From contig CAMNDM010000007.1 in assembly GCA_946535435.1 (NCBI GenBank), forward strand, positions 1 through 64,000: a stretch of DNA of 64,000 nucleotides, in the 5' to 3' direction. Numbering within the stretch: the first letter of the stretch is position 1; every line of letters starts with the position of its first letter. Shown here piece by piece: positions 17,342-26,109 of this stretch. The notes under the pieces are model-generated. The model was not told where the DNA came from and searched no databases. It was given only the letters and a program-made list of their open reading frames with translations. This DNA is from Physcocola sp002396385 (lineage in GTDB: Bacteria; Bacteroidota; Bacteroidia; Bacteroidales; Paludibacteraceae). The translations under genes and the position numbers were made by a program.

Positions 17342-18592
17342 ATGGCAGACAACAAAAACATAAAAACCGAAATATACGACGAAAATGCAGTCCTTATCGG
17401 ACTCATTACCCCACAACAGAACGAACAGAAGGAGAACGAGTACATCAACGAACTCGCATTCTTGTGCGAAACCGCCGGTGCTTTTCCCCAGAAGAAATTC
17501 TTCCAAAAAGTAGACTACCCGCACCCTTCCACCTTCGTCGGACAGGGCAAACTGCAGGAAATAAAAGAATACATCAAAGAGATGAGCGAGGATCCCGAAA
17601 CGGCTATCGGACTGGCCGTATTCGACGACGAACTCTCGCCAAAACAACTGCAGATTATCGAAAAGGAATTAGAGGTGAAAGTACTGGACCGTACCAGCCT
17701 TATCCTCGACATCTTTGCCAAACGCGCACAAACAGCCCACGCTAAAACCCAGGTGGCACTGGCCCAGTATAAATACCTGCTACCACGTCTGACCCGCATG
17801 TGGACCCATTTGGAACGCCAACGTGGAGGTATTGGTATGCGCGGACCTGGTGAGACCCAGATTGAAACCGACCGCCGTATCATTCTCGACCGCATAGCAC
17901 TGCTGAAAGAACAACTGATAGACATCGACAAGCAAAAGGCCGTACAGCGGAAGAACCGCGGAAAGCTGACCAGAGTGGCTTTGGTAGGCTATACCAACGT
18001 GGGAAAGTCTACTTTGATGAACTTGCTGAGCAAGAGCGATGTATTTGCTGAGAATAAACTATTCGCAACATTAGACACAACTGTTCGCAAAGTTACAGTG
18101 TCTAATTTGCCTTTCTTGCTGTCAGACACTGTAGGCTTCATCCGCAAGCTGCCGCACGACCTTATCGAATCGTTCAAATCGACACTCGACGAGGTCCGCG
18201 AGGCTGACCTGCTGCTACACGTTATCGATATTTCACACCCTGGTTTTGAAGACCAGATTGAAGTGGTGGAAAAGACTTTGGCAGAAATTGACAAGACTGA
18301 AAAGCCAGTTATCTACATCTTCAATAAAATTGATGCCTTCACCTACGTGCAGAAAGACGAGGACGACCTCACACCCAAAAAGCGCGAGAACTACAGCCTC
18401 GATGAGTTGAAAAACATGTGGATGGCCAAACAAAACAACAACTGCGTCTTCATTTCGGCCCACGAACGCACAAACATCGACGAACTGAAACAGATGCTCT
18501 ATCAAAAAGTGAAAGAAATACACGTCCAGCGTTTTCCCTACAACGACTTCCTCTACCAGATTTACGACGAAGACAGCAATGTTATCGAATAA
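17342..18592 (+). CDS. hflX: GTPase HflX
   Basis: A 416-aa translational GTPase that binds ribosomes and rescues or splits stalled 70S particles under stress. The N-terminal nucleotide-binding domain ends at the glycine-rich RGGIGMRGPGETQIETDRR motif typical of the family (about 161-179). The G domain has G1 GYTNVGKST (216-224), G3 DTVGFIRKLPHDLIESFKSTL and G4 NKID. It lies 20 bases after mutL and 6 bases before hrpB, all in the same direction. Confidence 0.96.
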   Translation: MADNKNIKTEIYDENAVLIGLITPQQNEQKENEYINELAFLCETAGAFPQKKFFQKVDYPHPSTFVGQGKLQEIKEYIKEMSEDPETAIGLAVFDDELSPKQLQIIEKELEVKVLDRTSLILDIFAKRAQTAHAKTQVALAQYKYLLPRLTRMWTHLERQRGGIGMRGPGETQIETDRRIILDRIALLKEQLIDIDKQKAVQRKNRGKLTRVALVGYTNVGKSTLMNLLSKSDVFAENKLFATLDTTVRKVTVSNLPFLLSDTVGFIRKLPHDLIESFKSTLDEVREADLLLHVIDISHPGFEDQIEVVEKTLAEIDKTEKPVIYIFNKIDAFTYVQKDEDDLTPKKRENYSLDELKNMWMAKQNNNCVFISAHERTNIDELKQMLYQKVKEIHVQRFPYNDFLYQIYDEDSNVIE

Positions 18593-18598
18593 AGGCGC

Positions 18599-21112
18599 AT
18601 GGAAAAAAGGAAATACCTTACCGACGTTGAGGCCGTCAGACACCTGCCGGCCTTTTCTATTGCCGACGCAGTCAACCAACAACTGCTCAAACACAACAGG
18701 CTGGTGGTTACCGCCGCTCCCGGTGCCGGCAAATCTACCCTGCTTCCGCTCACTATACTTGACGGGCTGGAAACCGGAGGAAAAATTCTAATGCTTGAAC
18801 CACGCAGGCTTGCCGCCAAACAGATAGCCGAACGTATGGCCGACCTCTTACACGAAACCGTTGGTCAAACCGTCGGCTATCGCGTCCGCTTTGAGAAAAA
18901 AGTCAGTCAACAGACCCGCATCGAAGTCCTCACCGAAGGCATTCTTTCCCGCATGCTGGTAAAAGACCCTATGCTGGAAGGTGTTTCTGTCGTTATTTTC
19001 GACGAGTTTCACGAACGTAGTCTGCCTTCCGATGTGGCACTCGCACTCACCCGCGAGGCGCAACAAGTGGTCCGGCCCGACCTTGGCATTGTAATCATGT
19101 CTGCCACTATCGATGCAACCACCATCAGTACCCAGTTGCAGGCTCCAGTGGTTCACAGCGAGGGACGCATGTTCCCCGTTAAGGTTATACACACCGCTGA
19201 CGAGGCCGACAGCACCAACGCAGCCGAACTGGCTGCACGCACCATCAGACAGGCCCATGCGCAGGAAGAAGGTGACATTCTAACATTCCTGCCCGGACAG
19301 GGAGAAATAACGCGTTGCCAAGAACTGCTTGGAACATCGCTTGGCGACACCGCCGTTTTACCGCTTTACGGACTACTTTCCCCACAAGAACAAAAAAAAG
19401 CCATTTTACCTTCCCCGACAGGACAACGAAAAGTTGTTCTGGCCACTTCTATCGCCGAAACCTCACTTACCATTGAGGGCGTGCGTGTAGTCGTTGACAC
19501 CGGTCTGTGCAGAACCATGGTTTTCGACCAGCGGAACGGGCTCAGCCATATGGCCACACAACGCATCAGTCTCGATATGGCCACACAGCGTACCGGACGC
19601 GCCGGACGTTTGACCGAAGGTACATGCTACCGACTTTGGACACTAGCCACAGAACACCGTATGGAGGCATGCCGTACTCCTGAAATTTTAAATGCCGACC
19701 TGGCGCCCGTAGCACTCGACATAGCCGCTTGGGGTGAAAACGATATAAGCCGACTGCCATGGCTTACACCTCCACCTGCAGGAAACGCCGCACAGGCTGC
19801 CCGATTACTGAAACTGCTTGGAGCGACGGACGATAAAGGAAAAATTACCGACTTGGGAAAAGCCATGGCCGAAATACCATGCCACCCGCGCATTTCCAGA
19901 ATGCTGGTACAGGAGAAAAATGACGCTAAAAAGGCGCTGGCAGCCGATATAGCGGCTTTAATTGAAGAAAAAGATCCACTAAACGATAAAGAGGACGATG
20001 CCGATATAAACACCCGTATAGCCCTTTTACGTGATGCACGCCGAAAAAATACCGACGGCAAATGGAGCCGGATTGTCCGCATAGCTGAAGAATACCGGAG
20101 TCTGGCTAAGGTTGGGGAAGACAACACCATTCCCGATTCCGCAGATGTGGGCCTGCTGATTGCTACCGCCTACCCCGAACGTGTTGCAATGGCTACCGAT
20201 GGTTGCGGACATTTCCGCACTGCCAGTGGCGGCACAGCCACCCTTTCGAAAAACGACCAACTTTCGGCTGCTGACTGGTTGGCAATTGCCAGCATTAACG
20301 CCGCCGGCGGACACATTTTTCTAGCTGCACCACTCTACCCACAATCGATTCAGCGCCTTCTCTCCGAGAAGGACACGGTGGCATGGGATAACAAACAAGG
20401 CCGCATCATCGCCCAGAAGGAAAAACGCATAGGTTGTCTGGTTGTGGAAACAAAACCTTTACGGGATGTGGACCATAACGAGATTACGGCGACAATCTGC
20501 CGTGCGGCAGCAAAAGAAGGTACCAGTATGTTTGACTTTAACGACGAGGTGGGACGCCTTCAGCGACGTGTAGCATGCGTGGCAGCCTGGCACCCGGAAC
20601 TGCAGCTAGCCGACCTTTCTACAGAAGCGGTGCTGGCTAGAGCTGAAGACTGGTTGCCTTTCTTCCTCGAGAATAACGGACAAATGATGACTACGACAGC
20701 AGAAATGAAGAAGATCGATTTGGTTCAGGCATTGACCACTCTGCTAACCTACGAACAGCAGTTAGAGGTTGACCGGCTGGCACCGACCCACATTGCGGTA
20801 CCTACTGGCAGCCGTATACGTGTAGACTACCGTCAGGGCGCTGAAGCGCCCGTACTGTGCGTTAGGCTGCAAGAATGTTTCGGAATGACCGACACTCCCT
20901 GCGTTAACGACGGAAAACAACCAGTCCTGATGGAGCTATTGTCGCCCGGTTTCAAACCCGTGCAACTGACACAAGACCTTCGGAGTTTCTGGAACAATAC
21001 CTATTTCGAGGTAAAGAAAGAATTGAAACGCCGTTACCCAAAACACTACTGGCCCGACAATCCGTTAGAGGCTGAGGCTACAAGAGGTGTAAACAGGCAC
21101 AAAAAAAACTAA
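18599..21112 (+). CDS. hrpB: ATP-dependent helicase HrpB
   Basis: An 837-aa DEAH-type RNA helicase. Motif I is AAPGAGKST, motif II is DEFHERS (DEFH in place of DEAH, as in E. coli HrpB), motif III is SAT and motif VI is QRTGRAGRL. The C-terminal HrpB-specific domain (DYRQGAEAPVLCVRLQECFGM and LLSPGFKPVQLTQDLRSFW) is complete. The exact cellular role is not settled. It closes the run of plus-strand genes that starts at 12.9 kb. Confidence 0.95.
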   Translation: MEKRKYLTDVEAVRHLPAFSIADAVNQQLLKHNRLVVTAAPGAGKSTLLPLTILDGLETGGKILMLEPRRLAAKQIAERMADLLHETVGQTVGYRVRFEKKVSQQTRIEVLTEGILSRMLVKDPMLEGVSVVIFDEFHERSLPSDVALALTREAQQVVRPDLGIVIMSATIDATTISTQLQAPVVHSEGRMFPVKVIHTADEADSTNAAELAARTIRQAHAQEEGDILTFLPGQGEITRCQELLGTSLGDTAVLPLYGLLSPQEQKKAILPSPTGQRKVVLATSIAETSLTIEGVRVVVDTGLCRTMVFDQRNGLSHMATQRISLDMATQRTGRAGRLTEGTCYRLWTLATEHRMEACRTPEILNADLAPVALDIAAWGENDISRLPWLTPPPAGNAAQAARLLKLLGATDDKGKITDLGKAMAEIPCHPRISRMLVQEKNDAKKALAADIAALIEEKDPLNDKEDDADINTRIALLRDARRKNTDGKWSRIVRIAEEYRSLAKVGEDNTIPDSADVGLLIATAYPERVAMATDGCGHFRTASGGTATLSKNDQLSAADWLAIASINAAGGHIFLAAPLYPQSIQRLLSEKDTVAWDNKQGRIIAQKEKRIGCLVVETKPLRDVDHNEITATICRAAAKEGTSMFDFNDEVGRLQRRVACVAAWHPELQLADLSTEAVLARAEDWLPFFLENNGQMMTTTAEMKKIDLVQALTTLLTYEQQLEVDRLAPTHIAVPTGSRIRVDYRQGAEAPVLCVRLQECFGMTDTPCVNDGKQPVLMELLSPGFKPVQLTQDLRSFWNNTYFEVKKELKRRYPKHYWPDNPLEAEATRGVNRHKKN

Positions 21113-21182
21113 AAAATGGTGGTTGATACAATAATCTACCATATTTGGAACATTTTTTAGAAGAAGTATCATTTTTTTATAC

Positions 21183-21291
21183 TAAATTTGCAGTGTGTAA
21201 AGCAAACTTAGAAACAACACAACTACATTTTAGCTTAAACCAAATGTGTGTTAAAGAGAAAAAGCAGCGCTTGGTGCGTTGCTTTTTTTTT
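21183..21291 (+). ncRNA. candidate small RNA with its own promoter element and terminator
   Basis: TAAATTTG at 21183-21190 would start a transcript near 21197. It contains a bulged stem (AACACA…CATTT with AAATG…TGTGTT, about 21217-21252) and ends in a strong intrinsic terminator at 21261-21291. No credible open frame lies inside. A clear -33 TTTG at the proper spacing is missing, so the promoter is only half supported. The terminator may also serve hrpB. Confidence 0.4.
21261..21291 (+). terminator. strong intrinsic terminator
   Basis: AAAGCAGCGC pairs with GCGTTGCTTT around a short loop, followed by nine T. It ends the candidate sRNA and any read-through from hrpB. Confidence 0.9.
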
Positions 21292-21445
21292 GGCTATGAT
21301 ATACCCTTATACTACGATACCACCCAGAAAGATTATCATAATTTTCCCATTAGCCATTTACCATTTCAAAACCCGTCAAAACAGTTAACGACTTACCTGC
21401 CGCACCATCATGTTCAGCCAGGCAACCTATTAGACAGTAGTAGGG

Positions 21446-21482
21446 CAAAAAAGAAGAACCCGGTATAAGACCAGATTCTTCT
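21446..21482 (-). terminator. terminator of the DUF4380-like gene
   Basis: On the minus strand AGAAGAATCTGGT pairs with ACCGGGTTCTTCT, followed by a T tract with one interruption. It lies about 40 bases beyond the stop of the gene that ends at 21519. Confidence 0.75.
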
Positions 21483-21518
21483 CTATTTGGTTTAAGCCAC
21501 TTTTAAAGCCCTGTGCGG

Positions 21519-22457
21519 CTATTTTACCTTATCGAGGAACGTAGTAATCATCTCACGGGAAATAAAGCCGCTAAACGGAAGAATTTCCCATGTCTGCGAG
21601 GTTTTCATACTTTCTCCGGGTTGAAGGGTAGTGTATGGAGCATGGTATTCCATTTCCATCAAGACATCATCATCAGACGACGCGTAATTGTAGATTTCCA
21701 CCTCACTTTGTGCAGGATGCAACTGGTCTGGATTATGGTGCTCAAAGCGTATAACCAGCAAATCGCGACCACTGAGCGTAGCGATAAACGGACGTGACGG
21801 ACGTATAAACGCCTTTCCCGTACACGCATAGTAACTGAAACTCCTGCGTTCTGGCGTAAATGTGAAATAACCGTCTTTAACCATATACGGAGCGTCACCC
21901 TCGCAGTCGGGATGCGTTGCGCCTGTAACACGCACATCGAATGGTGAAGACACCGGCACAAAAGTAGGGTTGTTGCCGTTCGTACGCGCTATCAGCCAAA
22001 GATCCCACGAAACAGGCTCTTTACGGATATTGGTCGCCTCCACATCGTAGTGGACCACGCCATCGGCAGTTATCATAATGTGCTTTTTCAGACGGACACC
22101 GCTTATCGGACTTTCTGGTCCTACCATCGTTACCTCACAAGATATGTGCCGCACAACGGTGAAGGAGCCATAACTGATATACGGATCAGGCGGCCAGAAT
22201 AGGGTAGAGTGCTTCTGTTCCTCATTCAAATCTTGGTGTTTCCACCACTCACACTGCGGACCCACCCAGACTTCCTGGCCATTATAGGCTCTGAATTCCA
22301 GTTGGTCGGCAGCAGGCTGCAAGCGCTCGCCCTCTTCCCAAAGCCGGTAGTCGCTTTTGAAGATGTTGGGTGCCCCATTACGGGATAGCATCACAACCCG
22401 GCCTCCTACATCAGGAAGAATGCCTAAACGTGTGCCACCATTTTCTATATACAACAT
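21519..22457 (-). CDS. DUF4380-like sugar-binding-fold protein
   Basis: A 312-aa protein. A TTG at 22484 would add nine residues; the ATG at 22457 (MLYIENGGTRLGILPDVGGRV) fits the conserved start better. The fold looks like the galactose-mutarotase/GH-type beta-sandwich: an initial LGILPDVGGRVVMLSR, a central VWVGPQCEWWKHQD…FWPPDPYIS block, and DVEATNIRKEPVSWDLWLIARTN. This matches the DUF4380 family as I know it. No signal peptide is visible. The substrate and catalytic residues are not assigned; a role in carbohydrate handling is inference. Confidence 0.65.
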   Translation of the reverse strand: MLYIENGGTRLGILPDVGGRVVMLSRNGAPNIFKSDYRLWEEGERLQPAADQLEFRAYNGQEVWVGPQCEWWKHQDLNEEQKHSTLFWPPDPYISYGSFTVVRHISCEVTMVGPESPISGVRLKKHIMITADGVVHYDVEATNIRKEPVSWDLWLIARTNGNNPTFVPVSSPFDVRVTGATHPDCEGDAPYMVKDGYFTFTPERRSFSYYACTGKAFIRPSRPFIATLSGRDLLVIRFEHHNPDQLHPAQSEVEIYNYASSDDDVLMEMEYHAPYTTLQPGESMKTSQTWEILPFSGFISREMITTFLDKVK

Positions 22458-22540
22458 AACTAATGAAATTTCTGATAAATACAAATAAATTTATTATTTA
22501 TGCAAAAATCGCATATTTTTTTCTTGCAAACAAAAAAACT

Positions 22541-24706
22541 CTAAAAAAGTAAACCGTTGCCAGTAATATAATGCTTTAAAACATCGCATTTGTTAATTTT
22601 GCGTGCCTCGCCTGTTGGCGTATCTTTCAGTTTCCACAGCAACTTCGCCAATTTGTCCTGATCGGAACTTGGCGAATAATTATAACTCAGGAAAAAGAGC
22701 CCCGAGAGACAACGTACCATATTTTCCTCACCGGTATCGGCGCTGTAGGCAGAACGTAACAGGCTTGCTGCCCGTTTAATGTAGGCATTGTCTGCCACCA
22801 CTGCAGAGTCTTGTGTCACCGACCAACTGTAGTTAGTCAAAGCCCAACAAGCTCCTTTCGGCGATGCCTGTATATAGGCCTTTGCGAGCAAATAGGAGTT
22901 TTCAGCATATTTGGCGTCTAACTTCTGCTTCTGTTGTGCTTTTGCAACCGCATCCTCCAACTTCAACATCTGTTTGCAGAAATTCATCTTGTTGGTATAT
23001 GGTTTTTTCTGCAGTTTTGGATCAACTTTCTGTCTGTTTCGGTACACCCAGAATTCAGGAGTGAACGAATAAGCCATATAAGGCAGACTATTCATTTCTG
23101 TTACATACTTGCTGTCCACCTTTTTCAGGTATTCCATAGCTGGCTTGAACTGGAATTCACGCATCAGCTTGGTGGCAATAATGTCACACAGGTAACTGTT
23201 GTTGCTATAGCAGAAAGGAACTAGCGACTGCTCGAACGGTGTACCGCCAAGGGCAGTCAATACCTTGTAGTAATTGATAACCGACTCGGTCGACATAGTG
23301 TCGAGCATGCGGAACACATCGGTTCTGTAGTCGCCGTTGAAACCTTTTTGAGTCGAATCACGCTTAATCAGACTACAACGGGCATTATAGGCAGATTGGG
23401 TTTCGTTCAGTTCGTTTGCCACATTTGCGAGTATGGCTGCTGTAACAGGTTTTTGCAACTCAATGTAACGAGGAACAAGGATGTCGTGCACCACATGGTC
23501 CATAACGTCAGTGTAATGATTGCGGAAACGGTAATATACATAATCGTAGTAGCATTTCTCTTTTGCCGCAGTATTGCGCAACCAAGTCAACTCCTTGGTC
23601 AGCATAGCTTCAAATTTGGCATCAATGTTCTCCACTTCAGCACTACAGATCAGACGCAGACAACGCGTATTATAAGCCACACGGGCAGTCGACTTCACCT
23701 TTTGCGCATCTTGTAACGCTTTCAGCACTTGTTTTTTATCGGCCCCCAGCAAATACATAGCATATGCTCTGGCCGACAGCCATAAGGCAGACTGAGTGGT
23801 ACCAGCTGTTGCCGCAGTCCCCGAAAATTTGACAAAACGAACCAACTCGATTTTTGTCAGGGAATCGCGCTTTGAATTTTTTTCTGCTGCATTAAGGTTA
23901 CTGAACGACGAGTTCAAGAAATCTTGCACCACATAAGGGAAAGACTTAGACTCGGGATATTTGTCGAAAATATCCTTGATAGTTTTTGTAGTGATAACTT
24001 GCGGAAAAGTAGCCCGCAAGTCATTCAGCGAACCTGTCTTAATGTAAAAGTCACGCGCCTTTTCGGTCCATCCGGTCTTAATCCAGTTACTGGCGAGGTA
24101 ACCTTGGCACTGGGCAGCAATGTCTTTTTCATGCACCTGTTTGACATTGCTTAGCCAAATCTGCCCCAGAGCATCGTCTTTACCCGAGTAGAAAGCGCCG
24201 CGCATAGCCATCAGCACATATCGGTTCGAGAGTGGCGTACGCTTACCTTTCAGTTTGTTAGCTGCAAAATTGTATATTTCAGTCCAATCCTTACGGTTTT
24301 GTACAAGTTCTTCCTTGGTAGGGTAGTTCCACCTGTTTTCGTTCAGTTTTGCGGCTTTTTTTACGGCCTTGAGTTTTTCGAGGTATTCGACGCCATTTTT
24401 GTCACCCTTGCCCTTCAGATAGTTCAGCAACAAGTTAGCGTCAGTACTTTCACTGCCGGAATTGTTCAACTGTGCAAGAACCTGCTCGTCGGTGAAACGG
24501 TTACCTGTATAACGTTTCCAATAACTGACATTCTGTTCTATATATCGGGTTTGTTCGTTACGGTTATAGGTGCTGAACATATAGCAGTTATTCACCCTGC
24601 CTTCTTCACCACACGCATAAACAGCCGACACCGATAAGAAACTACTTGCAAGAAGCGTAAATACTCTCAATCTCATTTTGGGTATATTTCGAAAAATCTC
24701 TTTCAT
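22541..24706 (-). CDS. exported helical-repeat protein of unknown function
   Basis: A 721-aa protein. Two ATGs are possible, at 24706 and 24676; both place a signal sequence (MRLRVFTLLASSFLSVSAVYA) before a mature protein starting CGEEG. The mature part is almost entirely helical with many WLxxxAxxY-type pairs, reminiscent of TPR solenoids, but no clean repeat consensus is visible. The N-terminus overlaps the end of the upstream lipoprotein gene by 35-65 bases, so the two are translationally coupled and probably act together. I do not recognise the family. Confidence 0.65.
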   Translation of the reverse strand: MKEIFRNIPKMRLRVFTLLASSFLSVSAVYACGEEGRVNNCYMFSTYNRNEQTRYIEQNVSYWKRYTGNRFTDEQVLAQLNNSGSESTDANLLLNYLKGKGDKNGVEYLEKLKAVKKAAKLNENRWNYPTKEELVQNRKDWTEIYNFAANKLKGKRTPLSNRYVLMAMRGAFYSGKDDALGQIWLSNVKQVHEKDIAAQCQGYLASNWIKTGWTEKARDFYIKTGSLNDLRATFPQVITTKTIKDIFDKYPESKSFPYVVQDFLNSSFSNLNAAEKNSKRDSLTKIELVRFVKFSGTAATAGTTQSALWLSARAYAMYLLGADKKQVLKALQDAQKVKSTARVAYNTRCLRLICSAEVENIDAKFEAMLTKELTWLRNTAAKEKCYYDYVYYRFRNHYTDVMDHVVHDILVPRYIELQKPVTAAILANVANELNETQSAYNARCSLIKRDSTQKGFNGDYRTDVFRMLDTMSTESVINYYKVLTALGGTPFEQSLVPFCYSNNSYLCDIIATKLMREFQFKPAMEYLKKVDSKYVTEMNSLPYMAYSFTPEFWVYRNRQKVDPKLQKKPYTNKMNFCKQMLKLEDAVAKAQQKQKLDAKYAENSYLLAKAYIQASPKGACWALTNYSWSVTQDSAVVADNAYIKRAASLLRSAYSADTGEENMVRCLSGLFFLSYNYSPSSDQDKLAKLLWKLKDTPTGEARKINKCDVLKHYITGNGLLF

Positions 24707-25709
24707 TCAAACTATAAATAATAACCTGCTTGTGTAGTCCGGCATATTGTGTTTCCAACAGCTGTTTCACCAACAAGACCGTATCGGCAGGTACAAAATC
24801 GTAACGGACCGTATCGCCAGGAAATAACTGCAAACCAAAAATAGAAGGGTCAGGCGTTACAGTGCTGAAACTGCGGTTAACTTTATAAAGCCCTTCGCCA
24901 CACTTGCTGAACGAGGTAGTATCGTCGATATCAGTATCGCGTAATAAGGCAACGAAATTTTCTCCCCTGAACAACCTTTTCCAACTGAAAACCGGATAGG
25001 CAACAGTAAGTGGAAGAGGGTAGTCCTTCAGTTTTTCGGAATAAGACCTGACCTCACGAACCGACAATATGGCATTCAACGTCTTTTTATCGGTAAGGTC
25101 ACCCGTGTTGTAACACATTAGCACCCCATAATCTACCGGTGGAGCGGGCTGACTGAACTGGTGGAGGCGGATGGTAGCCGACAAAGTGCGCTTACCCACC
25201 CCTAACATATTACGCGCCTTTTCGAGAAAGGAGAAATAGGCATTACGGGTAGACTTCCGCCAATCGCAATCAATTTGCAACTCATTCCACAACAGGTCGT
25301 TTGTTTCACAAAATTGCGCTACACGTGTAACCACTTTTTCAGCGAGCATGCTGTCTGCCAACAAACAGTCGTCGGTTATATAGACAACAGGAACAACTTC
25401 GCACGTCAAATCGTATGGTTCATTGAAATGCAGTGTAGCTTGGGGCGTTGGTACAAGACGGCCTTCTACACCTTCATTATCCTCATATATATTTGTTACA
25501 TCGAACAAACGCAGATAAATCCGTTGAACCGAATTTCTTTTTAGAAAGTCTCTTTCTTTTTCGGACAGTTGCCACGTTGTACGCCAATAATACACGGCAT
25601 TACCACTATGCGGCGCCATTTCTTTATGTTGCCCAGACCTTGAACAAGCAGAAGTTAGAGACAACAGAAAACACAATGCGACCCAGATATAAGACTTGCA
25701 GAACCTCAT
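24642..25709 (-). CDS. lipoprotein of unknown function, possible TIM-barrel (DUF3142-like)
   Basis: A 355-aa protein from the ATG at 25709. This start gives a tidy lipoprotein signal, MRFCKSYIWVALCFLLSLTSAC, with lipobox LTSAC; the frame extends further up but adds hydrophobic residues of no clear use. The mature part has alternating strands and helices with marks of a glycosidase-like barrel: VYYWRTTWQLSEKE, ELQIDCDWRKSTRNAYFSFL, LSATIRLHQF and YGVLMCYNTGDL. This pattern recalls DUF3142, but I cannot confirm it. It overlaps the helical-repeat gene downstream, suggesting a surface or periplasmic pair. Confidence 0.7.
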   Translation of the reverse strand: MRFCKSYIWVALCFLLSLTSACSRSGQHKEMAPHSGNAVYYWRTTWQLSEKERDFLKRNSVQRIYLRLFDVTNIYEDNEGVEGRLVPTPQATLHFNEPYDLTCEVVPVVYITDDCLLADSMLAEKVVTRVAQFCETNDLLWNELQIDCDWRKSTRNAYFSFLEKARNMLGVGKRTLSATIRLHQFSQPAPPVDYGVLMCYNTGDLTDKKTLNAILSVREVRSYSEKLKDYPLPLTVAYPVFSWKRLFRGENFVALLRDTDIDDTTSFSKCGEGLYKVNRSFSTVTPDPSIFGLQLFPGDTVRYDFVPADTVLLVKQLLETQYAGLHKQVIIYSLNERDFSKYTQNEIESIYASCK

Positions 25710-25824
25710 ACAAAATACAAAAATAAAATATTTTTCCATTATCTGAAAAATGGAATTGCCCACTTTAAACAATTGCAAACAAAAAAAAGCAGTCAGCTAT
25801 TAACTGACTGCCTTCTAAATTTTG

Positions 25825-25909
25825 TACCTCGGGCGGGACTTGAACCCGCATAATCGCAATGATTACAGGATTTTAAGTCCTGCGTGTCTACCGATTCCAC
25901 CACCGGGGC
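25825..25909 (-). tRNA. tRNA-Leu (UAA anticodon)
   Basis: An 85-base tRNA with a long variable arm (TAATC/GATTA), anticodon loop CTTAAAA with anticodon TAA, and T arm GCGGG-TTCAAGT-CCCGC. The acceptor stem GCCCCGG/CCGAGGT has one C·A mismatch and one G·T pair. CCA is not encoded. It lies 6 bases from tRNA-Gly and shares its promoter. Confidence 0.93.
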
Positions 25910-25915
25910 AACACG

Positions 25916-25987
25916 AGCGGAAAACGAGGCTCGAACTCGCGACCCCCACCTTGGCAAGGTGGTGCTCTACCACTGAGCTAATTCCGC
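25916..25987 (-). tRNA. tRNA-Gly (GCC anticodon)
   Basis: A 72-base cloverleaf starting GCGGAATTAGCTCAG with anticodon loop TTGCCAA (GCC) and T arm GCGAG-TTCGAGC-CTCGT. The last acceptor pair is T·T. CCA is not encoded. Confidence 0.95.
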
Positions 25988-26019
25988 ATTTTTAGGTATC
26001 TCATACCCGTTTACAAGTG

Positions 26020-26050
26020 CAAATTTAGAGGATTTTTTTTATTCTGCAAA
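26020..26050 (-). promoter_or_regulatory. promoter of the tRNA-Gly–tRNA-Leu unit
   Basis: On the minus strand TTTG (26050-26047) and TAAATTTG (26027-26020) are 19 bases apart, a full consensus match, about 30 bases before the first tRNA base. Confidence 0.8.
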
Positions 26051-26109
26051 CTTCAAAACCTTTTTTTTGATATTTGATTTCAGAATTAACTCAGATTGCC
26101 TATAAATAA

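Noticed and set aside
21145..21468. 107-aa plus-strand frame after hrpB
   Set aside because: It runs straight through a strong terminator and has no recognisable domain.
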